From Methanocorpusculum sp. (GTDB lineage: Archaea; Halobacteriota; Methanomicrobia; Methanomicrobiales; Methanocorpusculaceae), in the NCBI GenBank assembly GCA_029986255.1, contig DALTYD010000025.1, forward strand, positions 1 to 12,010: a stretch of DNA of 12,010 nucleotides. The letters run 5' to 3'. Positions 6,407 through 12,010 of this stretch are shown one piece after another. Each line of letters starts with the position of its first letter. Position 1 is the first letter of the stretch. A program made the translations under genes and the position numbers. The notes beneath the pieces were generated by a model. It saw nothing but the letters and a program-made list of their open reading frames with translations. It made no database searches and was not told the DNA's origin.

Positions 6407-8362
6407 TTATTTGATTAAAATGCTGAATCCTACTAGAACGATTGTGGCTCCAACAAGACTAAGGATACCACTACAGACTGCGGCCCTACGACGCATATCA
6501 AGAATAGCATTAAATCCATTTATTGTTGAAATCAGTGACAAGATTGCTGCAATCAGAATACCGAATCCTGGAATCCACCCAATTGTCGCATATGGAAGTG
6601 TACTTCGCATCACAACTTCAAGTGTTCCGCTTATCGTTGCCTCCTTATAGAACATCTTTACAAAAATGCCAGCTAATATTCCTTGAATCAGGATAAATAC
6701 AACCCATCCACAGAATAATTCTAGAATTAGCATCATCATATTCATTATACTATTTTGCATTATTCCAAGATTTGAGATGTTTGATGTTGTAATTGGCAAG
6801 ATCTTTGGTAGAATAAATATGAGCATCACAACGGAACTAATCGCCCAGAATATTCCTGAAAACAGGAACATTCCAACTGAACCTCGTGGCTTCCCTCGAT
6901 TATATTTAGTAAATATACCTGTAGGTTCGATCAAAAAGCCTAGAGTACTCCCTTTGTTCTGTTTTACACCATTCCATTTTTTCCCTATGCGTTTATCATT
7001 TGGACATCGATATCTTCGTTTGTTCATGTGGTGTTTACGCGAGTTATTCTCTTCCTCAGAATCACGTTCGACTCTTCTCTCTTCAAGAGGTTTGTTGCAC
7101 ATTGCACAGATTTGATCTTTTAAATGATTTCGTGCCCCACAGTTCGTACAGAATTTCATCGGAGTCTCTCCTTGCATTGAAGATGTCACCATTGTTTCTG
7201 CATCCTGCTTTGCAATATCCAACTTGTTGAATATATTTTCATGTTCAGTGGATATCATATCCTCCAATTTCACAAACCATTTCTCTCTTAGATCCATAGA
7301 CGGGAAGATCATATGCATTTCCTTTTCTCCATCTCGAGAAGCAATTGTTATTCCGATTCCTGGCTCTCCTCGCTCACCTGTGATGCGAACTGTTTTTTTC
7401 AACATGTTCTTCGCAAATTCTCTTGCAATTTTTAGAATACCATTCGTACTATACATCAACACAAAGCGCATATTTGTCAGATATGCAGTATATGAGGCTT
7501 GTTTTATCAGCACACCTGGAGATGATAAATATGTTCTCTCTCCCGGTTGAAGCATAAGCATCTGTGGTCCATGTGCTGCCTTTTGACTTCCATGCATATT
7601 TTCATTTTTTATTGAAGGTTTTGTTAATTGCAACACCATTGGAGAAATTTGTGGCATTCTAGATGTTGATCGCATCTCCGATAACTGCATGATCCATGCT
7701 TCACGAGAACTCAGGGATGGGAACGTCAAAATCATTTGTTTTACTCTAGCCTGTGATTCAATCGCTAGTGCAATTGATGGTTCACCAGATTCACTCTCCA
7801 TTCTAGACGCATCCAGAATTTCTGCAATGGCAAACTCTCTACCGCTCTCTCTGGAAGCACTCAGGATAATCAAACGATGGTTTGTCAGGTACAGCATATA
7901 ATAGAGCCGTTTGATTCTCACTCCTGCAGTTTTTAGAAGTTCTATCTCTCCTTTGGAATATTCTGGTTCTTTGATTGAGAATGTTGGTGTTGATAAATTG
8001 TCGTATATTGGTGTTTGAGGTGATGAGGGAATCTCAAAAGAATTTTTTTCGATCATTTTTTGGAACCAATTCACCCAGGCTTTTTGTTCCCTTTCTTTAG
8101 ATCTTACATCATCTAAAAACGCCCATATCATCTCTTTTTTGCCGTTTTTGGATGTTAATACTATTTTTATCCCTGGCCCGTTATTAGGAAGTGTGATCGC
8201 CCAAACCCCCACAATGTCCTTAACTTTAAATTCGCGAGGTTTTATCCCATCCTCAATAACTAGTCGTTCACTGGTAAGAGTACTTGTGTACCTCTGGTTT
8301 TTCACTTTGATAAGCGAAGAATAGTATTGAACCTCGCCGTCATGTATCGTTAAGGGAGACAT
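6407..8362 (-). CDS. Membrane protein with three PH/GRAM-like repeats, zinc ribbon and Yip1-like domain
   Basis: I do not recognise a named family. From the ATG at 8362 the protein has 651 residues. Three related segments lie at about 1-106, 130-232 and 268-372. Repeats two and three share the pattern GVxIK...YxxYLTNxRx...REFA...GEPxI...KxMxxxFPS...REx(W)...L..M, typical of PH/GRAM-like folds ending in a Trp-containing helix; repeat one is more diverged. Next come a zinc ribbon with C405, C408, C419 and C422 (CTNCGARN...CAMC), a highly charged linker (425-470), and a C-terminal Yip1-like region with four or five hydrophobic helices (about 496-522, 541-571, 586-616, 627-650). Inference: a membrane-anchored protein with its large N-terminal part in the cytosol, perhaps binding lipids or proteins. 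The open frame extends to 8407, but the promoter at 8387-8400 would put the transcription start just before 8362, so I prefer the shorter form. Divergent from the MerR-like gene. Confidence 0.8.
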   Translation of the reverse strand: MSPLTIHDGEVQYYSSLIKVKNQRYTSTLTSERLVIEDGIKPREFKVKDIVGVWAITLPNNGPGIKIVLTSKNGKKEMIWAFLDDVRSKEREQKAWVNWFQKMIEKNSFEIPSSPQTPIYDNLSTPTFSIKEPEYSKGEIELLKTAGVRIKRLYYMLYLTNHRLIILSASRESGREFAIAEILDASRMESESGEPSIALAIESQARVKQMILTFPSLSSREAWIMQLSEMRSTSRMPQISPMVLQLTKPSIKNENMHGSQKAAHGPQMLMLQPGERTYLSSPGVLIKQASYTAYLTNMRFVLMYSTNGILKIAREFAKNMLKKTVRITGERGEPGIGITIASRDGEKEMHMIFPSMDLREKWFVKLEDMISTEHENIFNKLDIAKQDAETMVTSSMQGETPMKFCTNCGARNHLKDQICAMCNKPLEERRVERDSEEENNSRKHHMNKRRYRCPNDKRIGKKWNGVKQNKGSTLGFLIEPTGIFTKYNRGKPRGSVGMFLFSGIFWAISSVVMLIFILPKILPITTSNISNLGIMQNSIMNMMMLILELFCGWVVFILIQGILAGIFVKMFYKEATISGTLEVVMRSTLPYATIGWIPGFGILIAAILSLISTINGFNAILDMRRRAAVCSGILSLVGATIVLVGFSILIK

Positions 8363-8386
8363 GGTGTATTTATTACCTATTATTCT

Positions 8387-8400
8387 GATTTTATAAATAA
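8387..8400 (-). promoter_or_regulatory. TATA promoter of the PH/zinc-ribbon/Yip1 gene
   Basis: The minus strand reads TTATTTATAAAATC, a strong TATA box. Its centre near 8394 predicts transcription from about 8367, five bases before the ATG at 8362. This supports the shorter start over the frame opening at 8407 and points to a near-leaderless mRNA. Confidence 0.55.
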
Positions 8401-8423
8401 CTGTCAAACCATTTGAACTATCT

Positions 8424-8453
8424 CTATATTGTAACTCTAGATTTGCAATATAG
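8424..8453. promoter_or_regulatory. 8-bp dyad in the divergent promoter region (operator candidate)
   Basis: CTATATTG (8424-8431) and its perfect reverse complement CAATATAG (8446-8453) are separated by 14 bases, so half-site centres are 22 bases or about two helical turns apart. The dyad sits between the TATA box of the minus-strand gene (8387-8400) and that of the plus-strand MerR-like gene (around 8484-8510). That position suits a dimeric regulator acting on both, possibly the MerR-like protein itself. The role is inferred. Confidence 0.4.
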
Positions 8454-8483
8454 GCATTTTTGGAGTAATCCTATACTTTTTAG

Positions 8484-8510
8484 TTATACATATCCTAATA
8501 ATAATTATAG
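8484..8510 (+). promoter_or_regulatory. Candidate TATA region of the MerR-like gene
   Basis: Two TATA-like stretches are present, TTATACATAT (8484-8493) and AATAATAATTATAG (8497-8510). The first would start transcription near 8515 and leave a leader of about 30 bases that includes the GGAG ribosome-binding site at 8535-8538. The second would start near 8530. I cannot choose between them. Confidence 0.35.
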
Positions 8511-8544
8511 ATTTATTGCTAGATGAAAGGCATCGGAGTACGTT

Positions 8545-9123
8545 ATGGTTAATATAGGATGGAAACTTGCAGACATTGCTGGGATTCTTGGACTTTCTGA
8601 ATCTGAGTGTAGATCAATAGCTGAGGAGTATGAGGCAATTCTCACCTGTAATAAGATTGGAAAAGTTCGGGTGTACGATGAAAACATGGTTGAACGCTTC
8701 AGAAAGATTGCTGATCTTCGTACTCAGGGCCTTCCTCAGGAAGTAATTACGACAGCGATTATAGGTGGTAAAACCCTTGAAGAGCGAGCACTGGACGATA
8801 TGAAGGGAATGGGGATTCCACATCCAAAAGAATCTAAAATACCTGATCAAAAATTGCCTCCTCGTTCAGAACTTGAGAAGGAACTTATTATTGCTGTGCA
8901 TTCTGTAGAGACTGTGGTCCAGAAGATGGATTATCGAGTGGCGGCTATACGGGAAAAGATTGCAAACGACAACACTGCTGTTCTGGATGCCATTGCTGGG
9001 GTTGCAACAGAGGTTGCATCTCTAAGAAGTGACGTACATACACTCTGGGATCAAATTGCATCTTTAGAACAGTACTTCCGTGTTCAGAATGATCAAAAGA
9101 AATTTTGGTTTTGGAGGAGATAA
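8545..9123 (+). CDS. MerR-like helix-turn-helix protein with coiled coil and aromatic/basic tail
   Basis: Residues 1-75 resemble a MerR-type winged helix-turn-helix: WKLADIAGILGLSESECRSI (recognition helix region), a basic wing around NKIGKVRVYDENMVERF, then RKIADLRTQGLPQEVITTAI as the third helix. Residues 76-105 form a charged, proline-containing linker. Residues about 108-180 are a heptad-rich helix (ELEKELIIAVHSVETVV through SLEQYFRV), predicted coiled coil and probably dimeric. The last residues, KKFWFWRR, combine three aromatics and four basics and could touch a membrane or a partner. No MerR effector-binding domain or metal cysteines are visible. The overall plan recalls bacterial RacA (MerR-like head plus coiled coil); that is an analogy, not an assignment. 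The start has GGAG at 6-base spacing (8535-8538). Divergent from the PH/zinc-ribbon/Yip1 gene with a dyad between them; a hairpin with a T-run follows the stop. Confidence 0.85.
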   Translation: MVNIGWKLADIAGILGLSESECRSIAEEYEAILTCNKIGKVRVYDENMVERFRKIADLRTQGLPQEVITTAIIGGKTLEERALDDMKGMGIPHPKESKIPDQKLPPRSELEKELIIAVHSVETVVQKMDYRVAAIREKIANDNTAVLDAIAGVATEVASLRSDVHTLWDQIASLEQYFRVQNDQKKFWFWRR

Positions 9124-9165
9124 TGTAAAATCTCACCTGTTTTGTTATTTCGTTATCAGTTCTTC

Positions 9166-9189
9166 ATGTTTCTGAAAACATCTTTTTTT
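9166..9189 (+). terminator. Hairpin plus T-tract after the MerR-like gene
   Basis: ATGTTT (9166-9171) and AAACAT (9176-9181) form a 6-bp stem with loop CTGA, followed by seven T residues (9183-9189), about 43 bases after the stop codon. Archaeal RNA polymerase stops at such T-runs; the weak AT stem may be incidental. Confidence 0.55.
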
Positions 9190-9442
9190 AACAAGAGGGA
9201 CATTCTCTGATGCGAAAAATTGCCTTATGTCTCTACTCTGGGAGCACTGTTTTCAGTATCTTTCATTTTTTTGCGAGGAAGCATACCTGATTTTTAAGCG
9301 AAAGTGTTGATATTGTTTCTTTTCTGATAATGAATTGTGTCCGATACAAAAACATATTGATACACCTCTGTCTATTGGAAAGCGTACGTTTTTCTGGCGA
9401 TGGATACAATGGATTGTGTTGATACTCTCAGATGATGATAGA

Positions 9443-9456
9443 TACTTAATTATTTT
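9443..9456 (+). promoter_or_regulatory. Candidate TATA element of the mtaB-like gene
   Basis: ACTTAATTATTTT is centred near 9449, about 35 bases before the ATG at 9484. This predicts a leader of roughly 10 bases and agrees with the absence of a ribosome-binding site. Confidence 0.4.
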
Positions 9457-9483
9457 GTTCCATCATAGATCTGTATAGAATAT

Positions 9484-10740
9484 ATGGATTCAACAGCTCT
9501 GACTGTAGCGGCATTTGACCGTTTGAAAAATCTCCGACTGTATGTAGAGACGTATGGTTGCACATATAATTTTGGAGATACTGCAAAAATCATTGAAATC
9601 GCTAAATCTCAGGCATGTACAATAATCGAGAATGTGGAGGATGCAGATGCGGTTTTGGTTAATACCTGTATTGTGCTCACTAAAACTGAAGAGCATATGT
9701 ATGAACGTCTGCGTCGCTATTCCAGTAAAATTCTGATTGTAACAGGATGTTTACCAGGAATCTCTACAGAACGCGTTCTTTCTGTTTCTCCACATGCATA
9801 TATTATAATGCCTGATCTCATTCATTCATGTTATCGTAAGGTTGAAACTGTTCCAAAAGGATCTCGTGCAGTACTGCAGATCGCAAAAGGATGTGACGGT
9901 TGCTGTACTTACTGTATTACTCGCTATTCTCGAGGAAAATTGGTCAGTTTTCCTCTTGAAGATATCATGACACAGGCACAGAAGTTTGTGAGTGCAGGAG
10001 CTGTTGAGATTCAGGTGACGGCACAGGATGTCAGCTCATGGGGGATGGATCGCGCTGATGGTTTGCGATTGCCTGATCTCTTGCGAGCACTGACGACAAT
10101 TCCTGGTGATTTTCATATTCGTATTGGCATGACAAATCCCGATACATTACTTCCGATTTTGAATGATTTTTTAGATGCAATTGCGAGTCCAAAGATATTT
10201 TTATTTTTGCATGTACCGGTGCAGTCTGGTTCAGATTCTGTATTAAAGGCGATGGGTCGACGATATACAGCGGCCCAGTTTGAGGAAATCTGCCGCCGCT
10301 CTCGCGAACGATATCCTGATATCCGCATTTCCACGGACTATATTACTGGGTTTTCTGGTGAAACTGTTAAAGATTGTGAGGCCTCGATTGCGCAAATTCT
10401 TGCAGTTAGACCTGGCAAGGTGAATATCACGCGTTTTTCAGTGCGACCTGGCACTCCCGCGGCAAAGATGAAGAATCTCCCTGAATCGGTGAAGAAGGAT
10501 CGTTCACGTGCCTTGACGAATGTGGTGAATAGAGTGTATGAGGCAAATAACAAACTCTGGATCGGAAAAACGGTTGATGCGGTGGTGACTGAGGTGGTTC
10601 GTGCTGGTAGTGTTACTGCTCGCGATAGGACGTATCAAAATATAATTATATCCTCAGAGATCCCTATTGGGACTCGGGTTCGTGTGACTATTTTTGATTA
10701 CCGGCGCCATTATCTTGTTGGTATGGTAGCATTCGAGTAG
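9484..10740 (+). CDS. mtaB: tRNA t6A37 methylthiotransferase, archaeal MtaB-like radical SAM enzyme
   Basis: Archaeal and eukaryotic (CDKAL1) MtaB enzymes convert t6A37 to ms2t6A37 in ANN-decoding tRNAs. All three modules are seen. The N-terminal UPF0004 domain has its auxiliary [4Fe-4S] cysteines at C26 (ETYGCTYN), C62 (VNTC) and C89 (TGCLPG). The radical-SAM core has C137-x3-C141-x2-C144 in KGCDGCCTYCITR, followed by RGKLVSFP and, later, HVPVQSGSDSVLKAMGRRYT and STDYITGFSGET. The C-terminal TRAM domain is about 358-418, ending IFDYRRHYLVGMVAFE. Cluster residues are all intact, so it is probably active. The MtaB rather than MiaB call rests on the archaeal context and short length (418 aa). 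The ATG has no ribosome-binding site but a TATA-like box about 35 bases upstream, suggesting a near-leaderless message. Residues 1-16 precede the conserved start of the family. The 3' end overlaps the convergent gene by 31 bases. Confidence 0.93.
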   Translation: MDSTALTVAAFDRLKNLRLYVETYGCTYNFGDTAKIIEIAKSQACTIIENVEDADAVLVNTCIVLTKTEEHMYERLRRYSSKILIVTGCLPGISTERVLSVSPHAYIIMPDLIHSCYRKVETVPKGSRAVLQIAKGCDGCCTYCITRYSRGKLVSFPLEDIMTQAQKFVSAGAVEIQVTAQDVSSWGMDRADGLRLPDLLRALTTIPGDFHIRIGMTNPDTLLPILNDFLDAIASPKIFLFLHVPVQSGSDSVLKAMGRRYTAAQFEEICRRSRERYPDIRISTDYITGFSGETVKDCEASIAQILAVRPGKVNITRFSVRPGTPAAKMKNLPESVKKDRSRALTNVVNRVYEANNKLWIGKTVDAVVTEVVRAGSVTARDRTYQNIIISSEIPIGTRVRVTIFDYRRHYLVGMVAFE

Positions 10741-11114
10741 TACATCTCTTCCATTTCATCAAGATAGGGCAGAAGTGCTTTGAGGTAGGTACGAAGACCG
10801 ATAGCAGTTTGTATACTCCCATTCTCTAGTATTTCTGCCTTTAATGGTTCTCTGACAAACATGTCCTCCACGTGTACGTCTGTACCGACAATCATACGCA
10901 TCTGTTTTTGCATGGTTTTGAACCACTCTTCTATTTCCATTACGGGTCGGAAATCAGGATCGATCTGTCGATATTTTTCTAAGTCAGCATCAATAGTCGA
11001 AGTTCGTGCGATATCCTCGTCCATATAGAGATAAACATTAATGTGCTTTGTCCGACGCAACTCGCGAAGAACAAGGATATCGATATGTTCACCTGGTTTA
11101 GGTAGCTCCATCAT
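10710..11114 (-). CDS. Small acidic protein of unknown function
   Basis: I do not recognise the family. The protein is soluble, without signal peptide or membrane segment. It is rich in Glu/Asp/Met and predicted mixed alpha/beta, with a beta-strand-rich N-terminal part (HIDILVLRELRR, INVYLYMDEDIA) followed by helices (EIEEWFKTMQKQMRMI, TYLKALLPYLDEMEEMYY). The reading frame is long for this AT-rich background and codon use resembles the neighbours, so I think it is real. The start is uncertain: the frame opens with a TTG at 11141 (143 aa) lacking a ribosome-binding site. A double ATG at 11114/11111 (134/133 aa) lies about 33 bases after a weak TATA-like CAATAAAG, which I prefer. The stop lies inside the end of the mtaB-like gene (31-base convergent overlap). 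A 15-bp tandem repeat lies upstream. Confidence 0.68.
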   Translation of the reverse strand: MMELPKPGEHIDILVLRELRRTKHINVYLYMDEDIARTSTIDADLEKYRQIDPDFRPVMEIEEWFKTMQKQMRMIVGTDVHVEDMFVREPLKAEILENGSIQTAIGLRTYLKALLPYLDEMEEMYYSNATIPTR

Positions 11115-11167
11115 ACTTATTGTGTATTTATCCTCACTCAAATGACTTTATTGTTATGTGCCAATCA

Positions 11168-11198
11168 TTTTTCTATGCGAATTTTTTCTATGCGAATT
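11168..11198. repeat. 15-bp tandem repeat upstream of the small acidic protein gene
   Basis: TTTTTCTATGCGAATT occurs at 11168-11183 and again at 11183-11198, an exact period of 15 bases. It lies 55-85 bases upstream of the preferred minus-strand start at 11114, where an archaeal regulator could bind, but a chance duplication is also possible. Confidence 0.5.
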
Positions 11199-11750
11199 AA
11201 TTTTACTGATATTGATGAAAGAAGTGATACTAGCGTGGGTATTATGGACGTAAAGAAAAGCGTTATCTCGCCAAAATTATGATTTTTGAGGTTCAAAAGA
11301 GCAAAATGGACTCTTTTCAAATTCTATAATTGTGATCGAAAGTGTGATGTAGCATTTTGGGATTGATGTGCTACAAAGGCGACTTATTCATTTATATTAA
11401 TTTTTCTTTTTCTCTCTACGTGATTATGATGTCTTGTATTGATGATGATGGGTGCGGTTCTTTTCATGGTGATTGCATTGGCGTCTTTTTCGTTGTTGAA
11501 AGAAAATGTTTAATTTTTATTTAAAATGGAAAAAATACTTTGGTTTGCATATATTATTTATTATATATTGTTGTAATTTATTGTTTATTGTATTGATGAC
11601 TTCTTTTTCTTTTATTTTGTATATGTTTCTTGTATCTATCTTATTTTATCTCTCTAAAATTAAGACAAGTAAGTATTCTTATTGTATCTCCCAATCATAT
11701 TTTCCGCATATTCATTTTTGTTTGCATGTGTGTGAACAAGTATGGGGAAT

Positions 11751-11763
11751 GTATATATATTAT
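11751..11763 (+). promoter_or_regulatory. TATA promoter of the winged-helix gene
   Basis: GTATATATATTAT is centred about 24 bases upstream of the ATG at 11781, the expected distance for a leaderless archaeal transcript beginning at the start codon. Confidence 0.55.
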
Positions 11764-11780
11764 TAAAACAATTGTTTGTT

Positions 11781-12010
11781 ATGAATAGAACTGAAATGCC
11801 TCAATCATGTATCAGAATTCTCCATCTTCTGGAACAGACGGGTTCACAGACTCATAAGGATATTGTTGCAGGAACTGGACTAGCTCCTCGTACTGTTCGA
11901 TATGCACTCAAGCGTTTGAAAGAGAATGGTCTTGTAATTGAAAAGTTTAACTTCCGTGATGCTCGCCAGGCAATATATCAACCAAAGCTTTCTATCTCTA
12001 CAAATCAGGC
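11781..12010 (+). CDS. Winged-helix transcriptional regulator, 5' part
   Basis: The first 76 codons are inside the window: MNRTEMPQSCIRILHLLEQ, then THKDIVAGTGLAPRTVRYALKRLKENGLVIEKFNFRDARQAIYQ, then PKLSIS. This is a MarR/ArsR-like winged helix: helix 2 HKDIVAGTG, recognition helix APRTVRYALKRLKENG, and a wing around VIEKFNFRDARQAIYQ. Similar small stand-alone winged-helix proteins are common in methanogens. The target and any signal domain cannot be told because the 3' end lies beyond the window. A strong TATA box at 11751-11763 is centred about 24 bases before the ATG, so transcription should begin at or next to the start codon (leaderless); no Shine-Dalgarno site is present. Confidence 0.85.
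   Translation, partial: MNRTEMPQSCIRILHLLEQTGSQTHKDIVAGTGLAPRTVRYALKRLKENGLVIEKFNFRDARQAIYQPKLSISTNQ

Larger units (their letters stand above)
9124..9483. other. Gap between the MerR-like and mtaB-like genes
   Basis: The gap holds the hairpin/T-tract at 9166-9189 and the mtaB TATA element near 9449. It also has three spaced copies of a TTGATA(C/T) motif (near 9308, 9357 and 9418) and a 26-codon frame at 9210-9290 without good support. Otherwise nothing is recognised. Confidence 0.5.
11115..11780. other. Gap between the small acidic protein and the winged-helix gene
   Basis: This is about 665 bases with a 15-bp tandem repeat (11168-11198), two 7-bp stem-loops (11295-11317 and 11348-11375), and a good TATA-like TTTATATTAA (11391-11400) followed by overlapping micro-ORFs (11426-11524 and 11442-11513). 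It ends in a very T-rich stretch whose 86-codon frame (11506-11766) looks compositional, then the winged-helix promoter. No RNA gene is recognised. Confidence 0.5.

Noticed and set aside
8363..8407. Longer start for the PH/Yip1 protein at 8407
   Set aside because: It would place the strong TATA box at 8387-8400 inside the coding region; the ATG at 8362 fits the promoter.
9210..9290. 26-codon frame MRKIALCLYSGSTVFS... after the MerR-like gene
   Set aside because: The GAGGGA upstream is about 10 bases away, but the frame is short, lies just past a terminator-like T-run, and has no promoter or motif.
11506..11766. 86-codon plus-strand frame, very hydrophobic, before the winged-helix gene
   Set aside because: It is almost entirely T/A-driven codons, has no ribosome-binding site, and runs into the winged-helix TATA box; probably compositional.
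1..12010. CRISPR arrays, insertion sequences, tRNA or rRNA genes
   Set aside because: No regularly spaced repeats, transposase motifs, terminal inverted repeats, cloverleaf arms or rRNA signatures were found on either strand by eye.

Overview
The window looks like part of a moderately AT-rich euryarchaeal genome, most likely a methanogen of the Methanomicrobia / Methanomicrobiales type. The reasons are: an archaeal Nre-family DNA repair protein, a CbiZ cobinamide amidohydrolase (the archaeal cobamide salvage route), an archaeal-type MtaB-like tRNA methylthiotransferase, a short archaeal PyrE, and promoters built from a TATA box 20-30 bases ahead of near-leaderless starts. The taxonomic call is an inference; no rRNA or methanogenesis gene is present.

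Layout. (1) 1-395, plus: the 3' end of purC (SAICAR synthetase), broken by one extra base near 220-221. (2) 566-2622, minus: a two-gene unit, cbiZ (with a C-terminal cysteine-rich domain) followed by nreA; stop and start share one base. (3) 3029-5771, minus: a tight pyrE-purD-argF operon. OMP synthesis, glycinamide ribonucleotide synthesis and citrulline synthesis are linked by shared PRPP and carbamoyl phosphate economy. With purC on the left, this is a nucleotide/arginine biosynthesis neighbourhood. (4) 6407-9123: a divergent pair. On the minus strand is a large protein with three tandem PH/GRAM-like repeats, a zinc ribbon and a C-terminal Yip1-like membrane domain. On the plus strand is a MerR-like helix-turn-helix protein with a coiled coil and an aromatic/basic tail. 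A perfect 8-bp dyad lies between their promoters. (5) 9484-10740, plus: a radical-SAM methylthiotransferase for t6A37 of tRNA, overlapping tail-to-tail by 31 bases with an unrecognised small acidic protein on the minus strand. (6) 11781-12010, plus: the start of a winged-helix regulator with a near-leaderless promoter.

Five gaps of about 360-670 bases (2623-3028, 5772-6406, 9124-9483, 11115-11780 and smaller ones) are T-rich and lack recognisable genes. They hold hairpins, TATA-like boxes and a few micro-ORFs that cannot be decided from sequence alone.

The best candidate for an undescribed system is the divergent pair at 6407-9123: a membrane-anchored triple PH-like/zinc-ribbon/Yip1 protein opposite a putative DNA-binding coiled-coil protein. 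The most concrete anomaly is the purC frameshift.
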